Part shown: positions 9,681 through 19,808 of the stretch, piece by piece
Layout of the letters: the number at the start of each line of letters is the position of its first letter
Numbering within the stretch: position 1 is the stretch's first letter
Origin: Candidatus Nitrospira neomarina
GTDB taxonomy: Bacteria > Nitrospirota > Nitrospiria > Nitrospirales > UBA8639
Length of the DNA: 64,000 bases
Direction: 5' to 3'
NCBI RefSeq assembly: GCF_032051675.1
Contig: NZ_CP116968.1
Location: forward strand, 4,457,001 to 4,521,000
Notes under the pieces: model-generated
Database searches by the model: none
What the model was told of the DNA's origin: nothing
The model's input: only the letters and a program-made list of their open reading frames with translations
Position numbers and translations under genes: made by a program

Positions 9681-12179
9681 ATGGTTATGGCCTGGCGTAC
9701 GTGTAAGACAAAAAATCTGGCGATTGTCGGGATGCTGTGTGTGGTCGTGGGCCTGCCAAGCATTCATGCTGCGGGAACCACCACGGTGCGTCACGCCAAG
9801 AATATGAGCTTTCCGTCACAGTGTGCGGAAGAGGACAATGTGAATATTCCGATCTATGGCGGCTTTGTATCCGACTATCAAATCACCGCGAACTTTCCCA
9901 CTTATTATCCCCTTCAACGCGGGCAGCAGGATCTCTGTGTTGGGGATCTCACCAACTGCGAACAGGCGTGGGACATGCGGCCAACGGCGCAGATCGCTTA
10001 TTACGATGCGGCGCAACGGACCTTGAAATTTGTCTGGCAGTCGCCCGGCTTCTATTGGTATCCGATTGAAACGCCGGACGCGGCCAATGCGGATGTCGGA
10101 CAATATGTGTCGCTGGCGTATCCGCCGACAGACCGGTATTGGGTGGGCTTAAGTGCACCACCGGCCATGGCCTATTATGACGCGCTCAAACAAAATCTCA
10201 TGTATATTGTCCGGGATGAAAATAGGAAGTGGCGCGAGCCGGAGATTGTCGATTCCACCGGCGATGTCGGGAAATACGTCTCGCTGCGGATTAGTCGGGA
10301 TAGGCGTCATCACGTCGTGTATTACGATACGGATCATGGGAATTTAAAATATACCTATAAACCCAATCCGGATATGGTGGGTGGATGGGCAACACCAACG
10401 ATCCTAGACGAAAACGGCGATGTCGGGCAGCATGCAGCCATGGCGATAGGTCCTGCCGGCAGCCTGCATGTGGTGTATTACGATGCGGATACGAAGGATT
10501 TGAAATATGTCACCAACGATGACGCGCATGGATGGACGGCGCCCGTGGTTTTGGATGACGTCGGGGATGTTGGTACCTACGCCTCAATCAGCGTGTACTA
10601 TGAGGGGTGGACAGAAAAAATGAACGGGGCGTATGAAGGGCATTACCCCCATATCACGTATTACGATGCGAGCAACGGAAATTTAAAATACATTTATCAG
10701 GATTCACGGGGATGGTCAACCCCGGTCGTGTTGGATGCCGCGGGAGATGTCGGGCAATATGCGTCGACGGCGTTTGGTCCTGATGGGGCTCTGCATGTGG
10801 CGTATTATGATGCCACGAATAAGGATTTGAAATACCTTCACAAAGAAGCCGCCGCCGAATCATGGCCTGCGGGGATCGTTCTTGATGCGGTGGGGGATGT
10901 TGGCCGGTTTGCCTCGCTGGGGGTGACGGCAAGAGGATATCCGAATATTGCCTATTATGATGCAGACAACCAGAGTTTAAAATTTCTGGCGAAGACAAAG
11001 GCGACCGTGCCGCAGTGGGATAACCCTCAGGTCCTCGCATCCGGTGCCGCCGTGCAGTATGCGAGTTTGGTGACCTCGGGTTTTGTGGACATCGCGGATC
11101 TCAACGGTAAGGATATCTACAACGACGGCGATGTCGCGGTTCGAGTCATGGATGTGTCGGGGTGGCCCTATGAATCGGGGATGGCGGTGAATATCGTGGG
11201 TGGACAATCCGAACCGGACCACGATTTTATCCAGTTTCTTAAACGGACGGACGACGCTCATGCCCCCCCGCAAATATTCGTGCTCTATGCTAATGGCTAT
11301 GCAAGGATTATCACGCAACCCCCGGTGGGACGGGAGGAGCGGGTCTGTTTCGGATCCTCGATGATTATCGGGCCGGCGGTAGAGGACCCCTTGTTTCCGT
11401 TCATTCCGATTGAGAAGCTGGATATTGATCCGCACACGATGTCTATCAATGTGCGATATAAAAACGGATCGTCCGCGGTATTGCAGCTCCAAGCCGAACC
11501 GGGCAAGACGACGGTGCGCGTGACGGATGTAACCTATGACACGCTCACCGCGCCGTTTGTCACCATGCGTTCCATGTGGGTGGCCAATGATAATAGCGAT
11601 ATCTCCCGTATCCGGGCCGCATCCTCCTCCGGTGACGTGCAGACGTACCCGATCGATCCGACGCATGAGGAATGGACCACGATCCCGGGCGATTCCTGGA
11701 GTTTTGATCGGCCGACTTATTCACGGCACAATACCTCGAGTCCCATTTTCAAAATTGATGTGCTGCGACCACTAGGCTACCTTGTGACCCAGCAGGCTGA
11801 AAACTACCGCTCGGGTACCCTGTTGAAATCACCTCGCAAGACGGCGTCCGGGGGACACACGATAGGAGGGACGGGGGAAGCGAACTATGTGTTGAACCTG
11901 ACCAATGACATTACGAACCCAAGCCTTCGCTTGCGATATACCAAGGACAAAGGTTCTGATGATAAGGTCAATATCTCTGTGGATGGTCGACGTCAAGCGA
12001 CGATCGAGATGGAAGATGGGGGCAACCTGGGTGATTATGAGGTGACGCAAGAGATACGATTATTACAGGCGCTCCCCGCCGGATCCCATACGGTCACATT
12101 GGAGGTGCATTCAAATACCGGAACGTTGGAATTGGACTATTTTGTCATTCACAGCCAAGCCGAACATCCGAATCAGTAG
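9681..12179 (+). CDS. Exported seven-repeat beta-propeller-like protein with C-terminal carbohydrate-binding module
   Basis: The ATG at 9681 is preferred because GAGGAGA sits seven bases upstream; a TTG lies one codon earlier. The product has 832 residues with a signal peptide ending around HAAG. Residues about 100-450 hold seven copies of a unit of about 50 residues with the core YYDAxxxxLKY, followed by a Trp, then LDxxGDVGxYASLA. Seven such units fit a seven-bladed propeller. The last 130 residues (from about 703, QAENYRSG to LELDYFVIHS) look like a CBM6/CBM35-type sugar-binding domain. I see no catalytic motif. It is probably a surface glycan-binding or adhesive protein; a polysaccharide lyase or glycosidase role is possible but not supported by a residue I can point to. 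Confidence 0.75.
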   Translation: MVMAWRTCKTKNLAIVGMLCVVVGLPSIHAAGTTTVRHAKNMSFPSQCAEEDNVNIPIYGGFVSDYQITANFPTYYPLQRGQQDLCVGDLTNCEQAWDMRPTAQIAYYDAAQRTLKFVWQSPGFYWYPIETPDAANADVGQYVSLAYPPTDRYWVGLSAPPAMAYYDALKQNLMYIVRDENRKWREPEIVDSTGDVGKYVSLRISRDRRHHVVYYDTDHGNLKYTYKPNPDMVGGWATPTILDENGDVGQHAAMAIGPAGSLHVVYYDADTKDLKYVTNDDAHGWTAPVVLDDVGDVGTYASISVYYEGWTEKMNGAYEGHYPHITYYDASNGNLKYIYQDSRGWSTPVVLDAAGDVGQYASTAFGPDGALHVAYYDATNKDLKYLHKEAAAESWPAGIVLDAVGDVGRFASLGVTARGYPNIAYYDADNQSLKFLAKTKATVPQWDNPQVLASGAAVQYASLVTSGFVDIADLNGKDIYNDGDVAVRVMDVSGWPYESGMAVNIVGGQSEPDHDFIQFLKRTDDAHAPPQIFVLYANGYARIITQPPVGREERVCFGSSMIIGPAVEDPLFPFIPIEKLDIDPHTMSINVRYKNGSSAVLQLQAEPGKTTVRVTDVTYDTLTAPFVTMRSMWVANDNSDISRIRAASSSGDVQTYPIDPTHEEWTTIPGDSWSFDRPTYSRHNTSSPIFKIDVLRPLGYLVTQQAENYRSGTLLKSPRKTASGGHTIGGTGEANYVLNLTNDITNPSLRLRYTKDKGSDDKVNISVDGRRQATIEMEDGGNLGDYEVTQEIRLLQALPAGSHTVTLEVHSNTGTLELDYFVIHSQAEHPNQ

Positions 12180-12190
12180 GAAAGCGGAAG

Positions 12191-12220
12191 GTCCATCGTA
12201 TCCGATGGGGCGTTTCTGTT
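12191..12220 (+). terminator. Probable terminator after the propeller gene
   Basis: Stem CCATCG / CGATGG with a four-base loop, followed by GGCGTTTCTGTTC, starts 11 bases past the stop codon. The stem is short and the T-run is broken, so this is a moderate call. Confidence 0.45.
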
Positions 12221-12777
12221 CTAATACCCGTGTGCGCCATCGAAGGTGAACTCGTGCATGACGCGAAGCTATCGCGTGTGATCAGGTAACCAGCCAGTAG
12301 TTGCCTGGTTCGAAGGTTGGTGGAGCATCTTTTACTTCTTCAATCGTCCGGCCATGCCTTCCGCCGGGTATCCCGGGTAATCCTGTCCATTCTGAAATAC
12401 CGTTCCATCATTCCTTTTTCAACGACGATTCATCCGACACTTTTGCCTGGTCCTGATTCCGTTATCTTAGGGAGAATCGTGGGGCATTGTTTTTAGCTGA
12501 TAAGCAATGGCAGGGGTATCGAGCCAAGTAAAGGGGGATGAATTGGGAGGAGGGACGGATATTTCACCGCACACTCCCGTCGGAAATTGTTCATGTTTAA
12601 TCTACACGATCTATAGTAGAATCCCTTTTTATAAGCCAAGAGTGGGTAGGGAGAGTGGTGTGTGTGTCATATGAGATTATGTTCATCGCTGGCATGATGA
12701 AAAGTCCAGGAAGAACCATAGGGCTGTCTCCGGTAGCTTTGCCTTCTTACTGAGCATTTTTTTTAAAGGGGTCTGTC
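12221..12777. other. Intergenic stretch without a recognised gene
   Basis: About 550 bases with no convincing open frame on either strand. The part just upstream of the next gene is AT-richer (around 12580-12640) and could hold its promoter, but I cannot assign -35 and -10 boxes with confidence. AAAGGGG at 12765-12771 is a plausible ribosome site for the lipoprotein at 12778. Confidence 0.5.
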
Positions 12778-13515
12778 ATGCGGATTAAAAAAGTCACGAT
12801 GCAATTGACGCTCGTCACCATGTTTCTGCTTACCGGATGTGGAGGAGTGCAGTCGGGACAAAAGACGGTTTTGAAAGGTTCCAAGTTGCCGGAAAAGCAA
12901 GGTTGGGAGGATTCCAGCAATGCTGTTCGCCCATTGGATGTGGTGACAAACGGGAGTCATCTAACACTCAACACAATTGGAGTCATTAGAGCGATCGATC
13001 AACTTCCGGGAAAAGCGTACATGTGGTTTTATAAAGAACTTCCTTTTGACTTCGAAACAGGATTCTCCATTGAGTTTACGTTGCAAGTGCACAAAGTGGA
13101 GCAACCGCATAATTTTCTTGATGCGGGCATTATGTTTTACGGTTCTGTCGACATCTCTGACGGGACCTTCGCAGAAGGCCCACGAAGTCATATGATCTAT
13201 TTTGATGAGGATGCCATTGGATGGGGGGACGAAAAAGGGACGTATAAAATGGACACGACTGATACCTTTCACACTTACACTTTAACGGTTGAGGGTGGAA
13301 GATTTGCCAAGGTGTACGTTGATGGAAAACTTGCTTTGAAACGAAATGACTGGGTGGGAATACCCAGAATCGGCTTTGGAGATATGACGAACGATGATGG
13401 GGTCAATGGAAAGTTTTCTATAGGTGACATTATTGTGACCTCCGATCCCCAACGCTTCCCTTCGCGACCTGCCCCCCGCCGTCAACTCATCCCTCCTTCA
13501 CGACGTGGTGGTTAA
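12778..13515 (+). CDS. Lipoprotein with a lectin-like (DUF1080/laminin-G-like) domain
   Basis: The product has 245 residues. The N-terminus has a lipoprotein signal with lipobox LLTGC and the lipidated residue Cys21. The mature part has a beta-sandwich look: alternating beta strands, FETGFSIEFTLQVHKVEQ, aromatic-rich turns, YTLTVEGGRFAKVYVDGKL and a closing strand FSIGDIIVTSD. This resembles the concanavalin-like fold shared by DUF1080 and LamG proteins, which often bind or act on sugars. The last 20 residues are proline- and arginine-rich. Ordinary spacing and AAAGGGG upstream support the start. It is probably an outer-membrane or periplasmic sugar-binding lipoprotein; no catalytic residues can be named. 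Confidence 0.7.
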   Translation: MRIKKVTMQLTLVTMFLLTGCGGVQSGQKTVLKGSKLPEKQGWEDSSNAVRPLDVVTNGSHLTLNTIGVIRAIDQLPGKAYMWFYKELPFDFETGFSIEFTLQVHKVEQPHNFLDAGIMFYGSVDISDGTFAEGPRSHMIYFDEDAIGWGDEKGTYKMDTTDTFHTYTLTVEGGRFAKVYVDGKLALKRNDWVGIPRIGFGDMTNDDGVNGKFSIGDIIVTSDPQRFPSRPAPRRQLIPPSRRGG

Positions 13516-13630
13516 TCCACCCATTGATAAACCAAATTCATAGACTCACCGTCTGCAAAATTTTGTCGGGGATTTCATTATTCATCACATGGATATGAGG
13601 GTGTTTTTTAGCTGAGGGAAAATTATTGGC

Positions 13631-14398
13631 CTAGTCTTTCCCATTCCTAGACTCAGCATAAGACGAAGAATGTAGAGGGAATGATTCATGATAGGTCTTT
13701 TCCCATTCTTCTAAGGGATCTTTGTGGCCTTTTGAAACGATTTCAAGAAAGGACCCATATTGTAGGGCTCGAGCACCATCAATGATCTGTGTGAGGCCAT
13801 ATTCTTTGCGAAAATTATATTCTGTAAAAGCTGCCGAGGCACATTGAAGGGGAAAGAACCAGTCTCGCTCCTGATTGGTATGATAATCCTTTAAATAAAG
13901 CCGTATTTCATTAAATATTTTGCAATATTGATTGGCCCTCAACCATTTGCCCCATACCAACTTATAGGCCTCATCTTTTGTAGGGCTCGTTTTTTGTTTC
14001 CAGTCTAATTCGCCAGTGTCTATGCGTTTCTGGGCAAATTCAGGCAGGAAGTCTTTCAATTCGCCAGAAATACCATTGAAACCGGCTAGCTTATGTCCGG
14101 GCTCAATGATAAATATTTCACAATCCACCTGGTGCAACATGGACTCAAGCAACCCCTCGCGGTTGGCTAATACTCTATCGGGAGCCTGCCATAGGGTTTC
14201 TGTCACATGATAAATTTCCTGAAGGATCTTTTTCTTCGATGCTTCAGAAATTTTTTGAATGAATTCATAAGGTGATTCATGCATGTCTGTTTGTACATAA
14301 GTCAGAACAATCTCATAAAGGGGATTGGTGGATATTGTTTTTCTGCGATTGAACATACCCCGTAGTTTTTTTAACAACCCCATCCAAAACCTCCACAA
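13631..14398 (-). CDS. Uncharacterised cytoplasmic protein
   Basis: The frame encodes 255 residues with mixed charge and no signal peptide or membrane segment. The N-terminus is basic and amphipathic (MWRFWMGLLKKLRGMFNRRK). The body is mostly helical, with the notable stretches VDCEIFIIEPGHKLAGFNG and RDWFFPLQCASAAFTEYNF. Local composition is AT-richer than the sugar operon. I recognise no family. The reading frame is long and its codon use looks natural, so I treat it as a real gene, transcribed leftward and standing alone. Confidence 0.55.
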   Translation of the reverse strand: MWRFWMGLLKKLRGMFNRRKTISTNPLYEIVLTYVQTDMHESPYEFIQKISEASKKKILQEIYHVTETLWQAPDRVLANREGLLESMLHQVDCEIFIIEPGHKLAGFNGISGELKDFLPEFAQKRIDTGELDWKQKTSPTKDEAYKLVWGKWLRANQYCKIFNEIRLYLKDYHTNQERDWFFPLQCASAAFTEYNFRKEYGLTQIIDGARALQYGSFLEIVSKGHKDPLEEWEKTYHESFPLHSSSYAESRNGKD

Positions 14399-14751
14399 GT
14401 AAGGGGTAGGTTTTCCACTTCAGGAGATTCATGAAGAAAAATAATCGGAATGAAATCTTTTCCCATCTCTGCTTATACACTCACCAATTTACTTGTTGCC
14501 TGTTCTTCAAACAGCTGGCTTTCTGTTTCAGGGCACCGAGGCAATCCAATAACCAGTGAGCCGTAAACAGGCCTTAACGGCTATTTCTTTTAATATAGCC
14601 AGGATTTGGCTTATTGGCCAGAGAATGAATGGAGCCGTATAAAGGAAGCAGGGAGGTTCTCTCTAGGTGTCTTTGGGGAAATTGGCGAGACAGTATATAG
14701 CGATTCCAGCAGGTATTGTGAATAAGTTGAAAAAGTCGACTAGAGCTGGTC
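14399..14751. other. Intergenic stretch without a recognised gene
   Basis: About 350 bases between two leftward genes. Short frames on both strands have no ribosome site or recognisable product. It probably carries the promoter of the gene at 13631-14398. Confidence 0.5.
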
Positions 14752-15924
14752 TTACCAAACAATTTCCATTTTCTCCTTCACAGGTTTTTCTGCACACGAA
14801 TCTCTTTCCGCATCCCATGAAGGATGAGTGGAGGATGGCGACGGGAAAATTTTGAATTCCGCCCGAATGGCAGGGTGGTCGCTAAGGAAATCTCCATACT
14901 TCTCATTAGGAGATTGTTTGCCTCGGTTAACAGGATGCCGGAAACGTTGATCTTCCTCTCCAGAACCGATTAACTCAATTCTGGCTCCTTGACCTCCCCG
15001 GTAGAAAATGTAGTCTACTCGATTTTTCCAGTAGCCATTGGGTTCTGGACGTGCATTGCTGTCATTGAGGGCCAACTCATCAAGGAGATAGTCTTTTAAA
15101 ATTTCATAGTCTTTTCCTGAGGCTTCAATTCCCTTATGGTCGTATTGCGAATTGAAATCCCCGCCAAAAATGAAGGCCCGATCTTTCGATAATTTCTTGA
15201 TACATTTTGCAAGGAATTTAATTTGCTTTTTTCGAACGGCTCGGTCTTCCTCATCTCTCCCGGCATCCAGGTGCGTATTATACACGTCAAATTCTGCGCC
15301 ATTTGGAAGACGAACAGGCACTCGAAGAAGCCCTTTGGTCGACCAGCAATCATTTTTCCTCGTCAACCATCCTTCACAATCTGGAAGCGGTGCCTGTGTG
15401 ACTCCCTCCTCCATAGCATTATAGTAGGGTGAAGCTATGGTTAACCCCGATCCATAGGGGACACGGAAAGGAATGCCAGGACTATCAAATAACTGAAAAC
15501 CCACATTGACGATTTTAATGGGAAGAGTTGCCAACCATAATGGGGCCAGAGCGATCCGTGGCCCGTTCCCCTGTTCTATAAGCTCATAGGTAAATTCATG
15601 GACAATTTGACGGTGAAATTCAAAATCCTCTTGTAATAATACGAAATCATAATCCATGAGCAACCAGGCCATCAGACCACTTCGGGTATCATCATTTCTC
15701 ACCGGTATCCCGACATAAATGGAATTCAGGATCGGAGAAATTCCATGAACATTGTAAGACAGAAATCGAATCGTACAGGGCACCGGTATCGATGATTCCG
15801 ATTGGTCAAGAGAACATTCTTCTCGTGGTGTAAAACCGTCTGCTCTTGAAATTTCGTAACTGAAACCTATTAATAAAATGCTCAGTAAGGATATCCCTTT
15901 CATGACGCATTTTGGTATGGCCAT
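14752..15924 (-). CDS. Exported endonuclease/exonuclease/phosphatase-family protein (sphingomyelinase-like)
   Basis: The product has 390 residues. An AGGAG nine bases before the ATG at 15924 supports this start; a second Met at 15903 would also give a signal peptide. After a hydrophobic N-terminus come the family hallmarks in order: FLSYNVHG, DFVLLQEDFEF (metal-binding Glu), YNTHLDAG, FIFGGDFNSQYD, DYIFYRGG and LSDHPAIRAEF (catalytic Asp-His). This order matches Mg-dependent phosphodiesterases of the neutral sphingomyelinase/DNase I superfamily. Export plus the NTHLDAGRDEEDR arrangement favours an extracellular or periplasmic phosphodiesterase acting on lipids or nucleic acid. Substrate is undetermined. 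Confidence 0.82.
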   Translation of the reverse strand: MAIPKCVMKGISLLSILLIGFSYEISRADGFTPREECSLDQSESSIPVPCTIRFLSYNVHGISPILNSIYVGIPVRNDDTRSGLMAWLLMDYDFVLLQEDFEFHRQIVHEFTYELIEQGNGPRIALAPLWLATLPIKIVNVGFQLFDSPGIPFRVPYGSGLTIASPYYNAMEEGVTQAPLPDCEGWLTRKNDCWSTKGLLRVPVRLPNGAEFDVYNTHLDAGRDEEDRAVRKKQIKFLAKCIKKLSKDRAFIFGGDFNSQYDHKGIEASGKDYEILKDYLLDELALNDSNARPEPNGYWKNRVDYIFYRGGQGARIELIGSGEEDQRFRHPVNRGKQSPNEKYGDFLSDHPAIRAEFKIFPSPSSTHPSWDAERDSCAEKPVKEKMEIVW

Positions 15925-16100
15925 ATTCCACTACTCCTTTTCTTTTCCCGGACTTGTATTCATAATAACTACTCCATCAGAGGTACGAGGGTTCCCAACT
16001 CCCACAATTAAACCGCCCCTACTTTACTTACCTCAGATTAAAAATCAAGTGTTCCTCATCTAATCTTCTGAGCTATGTTTTTCAATGAAAGGAGCAGAAG

Positions 16101-16740
16101 ATGGCAACTTGCACACGACGGCATCACGCTCCCGCCTTCAAGGTTGAAGTGGTCTGGGCCATTATCCGCCAGGACTGCAGGTTGGTTGCTTTAGCTGAAC
16201 AGGTTGCAACACATCCCAATCAGATTCAAGGCTGGAAGAAACCACTGGTCGGCAAGGCAGAGAGGTGTTTGGAGCGGGCGTGGCGGCCGCTGCCGGCCAT
16301 AAATAGATTCAGCAGAAGGGGGCATGCCAGGTTTAGGTCGTTGACGAGGGATAAGGATTTTTTAGGCACCGTCTCGGAGCCGGTCGATGGATGAGTGAAA
16401 AGCCCCGATCAAGGCCACGGAACGAGATATCCCAAAAAAGTGGCAGCAATTTTCTCGAAGGATTCCATATTGAGATGTCGGAAAATCATCGACTCGACCA
16501 TGGACCGATGGATGACGCAGCCGTTTGTGATCGATGCGTTTACCATGGCTATGAAGAACGGCCGCCCCAGGGATGGTTTCAGCCACCATTCGGACCTGAC
16601 AGGAGGCCCGAGCGAACATCTTTGACTATATTGAAGTCTTTTATAACCGGCAGCGACGCCATTCCGTTCTTGGCTATCTGACTCCAGCGGAGTTTGAGAA
16701 ACGGGGTATCGCGGCTCAACTCGGTGTCCACAAAACCAGG
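16101..16740 (+). pseudogene. Decayed IS3-family insertion sequence
   Basis: The first part reads as a transposase OrfA start (MATCTRRHHAPAFKVEVVWA, then HPNQIQGWKK). The reading then degenerates. Near 16500-16610 a piece resembling the middle of OrfB appears (MDRWMTQPFVIDAFTMAMK, then SHHSD). From 16612, in another frame, the OrfB end is clear: [18 protein letters not shown], then [14 protein letters not shown]. The frames are broken and internal sequence is missing, so the element is dead. Terminal repeats were not found. Confidence 0.75.
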
Positions 16741-16816
16741 GAAAGACCAGTTCAGCCCGTATGGGTTTTTCGGCCTTTAGCCTCTGACGGGTGAGCGGCA
16801 TAAGGAGCGTACGAAA

Positions 16817-17752
16817 ATGAAATCTCCATCAATTTCACTACCGGACACCCCAATGGGAAAACATGGTTGGCCATGGACGAACAGCAATCCCTATCCAACG
16901 CATTTAATTGATAACAGACCATGGCCTAAAATTAGCGTAGTAACCCCAAACTATAACTGCGGTGAATTCCTTGAAGAAACCATTCGCTCCGTTTTACTAC
17001 AGGGATACCCCAACCTTGAGTACATCATCATTGATGGTGGGAGTACCGACGGTTCCCAAGAAATCATTAAGAGGTATGAGCCTTGGCTTGCCTATTGGAT
17101 AACCCAGTCCGACCAGGGTCAAAGTGCAGCGATCAACAATGGTTTCCGGAGGGCATCGGGCGAAATCATGGGGTGGTTGAATTCTGATGATTATTACCAA
17201 CCCCACACGCTCTTTCGGGTTGCCCTTGAGGTCAATCCGGAGAAGAAGAAATACATCGTGATGGGAGAGGTCTATGAAGTAGATGCCCGCAAAAGAATCA
17301 TCCGAAGATGGAAATCAAGGGTGCCAACATTGTATTCGCTTCTTTTTCAACATCGCTTATGCCTTTTACTCGGCGTAGTGGTGATGCCCTGCCAACCGTC
17401 TGTGTTCTGGCACCGCAAGGTCTTTGAATCACTGGGCCTGTTACGAGAAGACCTGAAGTATGCCATGGACTATGATTATTGGTTGAAGGCCCTTAGGGCC
17501 AATTATAACTTTCAATATATGGCTGAAGTTCTTTCCAATTACCGATTTCATGCTGCCTCTAAATCAAATCAAGGGTGGCAGATCTTTTACCCAGAATGGC
17601 GAGGTGTAGCGAAAGAGAGCTTTTCCACGCTGACTTCACGACAAAAGGTATGCGCGGAAATCTATTGGTGGTTTCTACTATTTCCCCTTTCGATCCTCAC
17701 CTTGCCCTACAGGGTCTTTTCGTATGTCGTCCTGGGTATCAAAAGGGGCTAG
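16817..17752 (+). CDS. Glycosyltransferase family 2
   Basis: The product has 311 residues. The GT-A fold is clear: KISVVTPNYNCGEFLEETI, then YIIIDGGSTDGSQEII, the acidic DXD-type site NSDDYYQ, and the later DYDYWLKALRANYNF. The C-terminus has a hydrophobic stretch (IYWWFLLFPLSILTLPYRVF) that may attach it to the inner membrane. It should transfer a sugar from a nucleotide-sugar donor to a lipid-linked or surface polysaccharide. It starts 80 bases after the IS3 remnant and has no glycan-operon neighbours, so it may be an isolated remainder of a larger surface-sugar locus. Confidence 0.88.
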   Translation: MKSPSISLPDTPMGKHGWPWTNSNPYPTHLIDNRPWPKISVVTPNYNCGEFLEETIRSVLLQGYPNLEYIIIDGGSTDGSQEIIKRYEPWLAYWITQSDQGQSAAINNGFRRASGEIMGWLNSDDYYQPHTLFRVALEVNPEKKKYIVMGEVYEVDARKRIIRRWKSRVPTLYSLLFQHRLCLLLGVVVMPCQPSVFWHRKVFESLGLLREDLKYAMDYDYWLKALRANYNFQYMAEVLSNYRFHAASKSNQGWQIFYPEWRGVAKESFSTLTSRQKVCAEIYWWFLLFPLSILTLPYRVFSYVVLGIKRG

Positions 17753-18113
17753 ATACTGGGCCGACGCTGGCGTTCAAAGAAGCAGAGTTATGGCCACCGT
17801 TAAAAAGAAATCGCTGATTATTCAGGGAGTTTTTCGAACAGTTTTAATGAAATGAGGTCAGGTATGAGTATTGGCTTGTTGGCGGAGAGGATAGGCGGGA
17901 TCTGTTTAACCTGAGAAGAGAGATAGAAAACGTGATCGACTCATTACGAGCAAGCGTTACGGGCCATCCTCAATGAATCTTATTTAAGTATGGAGAACGA
18001 GTAAGGCATCAATTTTACAACCAAAAACACCGGGGCAAGACTATGGTAGCCCCAACCGGTTTTTAAGGGTAGAGGGGAGAAATAGGTTTGTGAAAGAGTC
18101 CGTCCGTCACAGT
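17753..18113. other. Intergenic stretch without a recognised gene
   Basis: About 360 bases between the convergent glycosyltransferase gene and the small periplasmic protein gene. No credible frame, tRNA or strong hairpin was seen. Confidence 0.5.
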
Positions 18114-18434
18114 TTAATATGGGGAATATGGTTGCAGTGGTCCCCAACGCAGTCGGTCATATGTTCGAAGACGGTTCATTTGATTTAAGTCATGTTGTAG
18201 AGCCTCCTGCTGGTAACGATCGTGTTGTTGCCGTTGTTGGACACGCTGTTGTTGGTACCACGCATCGAAGCTTTGCGACGACGCTGGGGAAGAAGGGATA
18301 GGGGTTTGGTCATAGAAGGACCTTGGAGGATTTGGGTGAAGCTGGGTCGCTGGTCGCCAGGTATCCTCCCCCAATTGAGCCCAGGCACTGCTTGTCAGGC
18401 CTAGGAAACATCCAAAGAATATTATTGCTCGCAT
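18114..18434 (-). CDS. Small exported glutamine-rich protein
   Basis: The frame encodes 106 residues. A signal peptide ends at about SSAWA-QLGED. The mature part is rich in Gln, Arg, Tyr and Pro (DAWYQQQRVQQRQQHDRYQQ) and has no Cys. An AGGAGG eight bases before the ATG strongly supports translation. I recognise no family; such short Gln/Pro-rich periplasmic proteins are usually of unknown role. It is adjacent to a repeat-rich region but its own frame is intact. Confidence 0.6.
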   Translation of the reverse strand: MRAIIFFGCFLGLTSSAWAQLGEDTWRPATQLHPNPPRSFYDQTPIPSSPASSQSFDAWYQQQRVQQRQQHDRYQQEALQHDLNQMNRLRTYDRLRWGPLQPYSPY

Positions 18435-18745
18435 GCGGTCGTCCTCCTGTGAATGGGGAAAAAGATGTGCCCAAATGGCCGATCATTTGGATCAGGGGGT
18501 AGCGTGGCAAGATTGGCAAATAAAGGCAATTCATCAAATAGGTAATGAAAGGAAAGTTTCTGACCCCTTCCCCCCTTGCTGTTCCCGCTGCGGCTCGTTG
18601 GAGATCTTTTCCCGGGTGGCAGTCTCCTTCCGCACATCATCTGGCATGGCCGATAATTGCTGCCCGACCATAGAAGTTTTCTTATCAAGCCCCAGCTCAG
18701 AAAGTCTGAGAGTGCCGTTCTCAATTACATTGGTTGACGGGGAAT
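18435..18745. other. Intergenic stretch without a recognised gene
   Basis: About 310 bases before the first copy of the hairpin repeat. It includes the promoter side of the leftward small exported protein. I see no gene that I can support. Confidence 0.45.
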
Positions 18746-18930
18746 GTGGGAATATGAAGTCGTGCGGGCCTGGCTCATCCCGCACTCCCACGAGAGGCCT
18801 TGTCCCCCCTCGTACTTTCGCATCGCTGAGGTCACCCCATGAGGGGGAAATTTACCCATGACCAAAGTCTTTCTGGCGAACGCGCTCTCTGTGCCGGTCT
18901 TGATGTAGTGTCAAACCTCAGGGGCTCTTG
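18746..18930. repeat. Hairpin-containing repeat, family A, copy 1
   Basis: A block of about 185 bases that aligns by eye with 21831-22015. It begins GTGGGAATATGAAGTCG. Its best conserved part is the stem TGCGGG...CCCGCA with a nine- or ten-base loop (18762-18784 region), followed by CTCCCAC. A second shared part is GGTCACCCCATGA. No protein is encoded. Similarity falls off gradually, as expected for old copies of one sequence. Confidence 0.6.
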
Positions 18931-18936
18931 CAGGTG

Positions 18937-19158
18937 TTGTCAATTTAACGCATGTTTGGCACACTCGGGGTCATGAACCCCTTAACGCCCGGCTATCAAC
19001 GCCATTGTTTTTCCGGTCGAAATTATTCGTCATGCGATGTGGCTGTACCATCGTTTTTGTCTGAGAGTTCGCGAAGTGAAGAAGCTTCTGGTTAAACGAT
19101 GCTTTATCGCTTACTGCGCAACCAGGCCTTTCAGGTCTGGAATGAATCGGTATGTGCA
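18937..19158 (+). mobile_element. Internally deleted IS6-like element relic
   Basis: Starts with the same terminal sequence TTGTCAATTTA as the intact element at 23035. It continues with matching DNA for the transposase start (GGCTGTACCATCG, then TTGTCTGAG), then jumps to DNA matching the transposase C-terminus (AACCAGGCCTTTCAGGTCTGG, the LLRSQAFQFW region of the intact copy). Most of the catalytic domain is missing, and the frame is shifted. It is not functional. Confidence 0.7.
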
Positions 19159-19808
19159 TAAGTGGTGAGAGAAAACCCTTATCAATCTGATCACATCAAG
19201 TCAGCAATCCCCTTCGATGGGCAGGAGACCTGAGCATGGCAAGCACAACTGGTATGAGAGGGGGAGGCTTCTACGATGCGCACTCATCGGGGCAGCGCGC
19301 GGCGATGGACGAATTCCTTCCCTGGATCGTAGATGCCATGGCCGATCTGCCCTTGCCGACGAGCGACTCGCCGATCGCGCTGCTTGACCTCGGCTCGTCG
19401 GAAGGCGCCAACGCGATTCATGCGGTAGGGGCGATCATCAACGCGTTGCGCGAACGCACCCCGGCCGACATCTGGACTTTCTTCGATGATTTGCCGACGA
19501 ATGACTTCAATCAACTCTTCGCCAACCTTTTTCCCGATGCGATATTCTCAAGTCGCATGGCTGGTATCTATCCCGCTGCCGTTGGCGGGTCGCTCTTCGA
19601 GCGTGTCGCTCCGGCTTCGAGCCTTGACATCGCGACGACCTTCAATGCGGTGGGCTGGCTGTCGGCGTTGCCCCCGACGCGCCTGCCGCGGTTTATCTCC
19701 CCCTCGCCGCCGGCGCAACGTGCGTTTCGCGAGGGTGTCTCCGTGAGCCAGGAAGAAAGAGCGGCTTTCACAAAACAAGCCCAGGAAGACATCCTGAGAT
19801 TCTATGGT

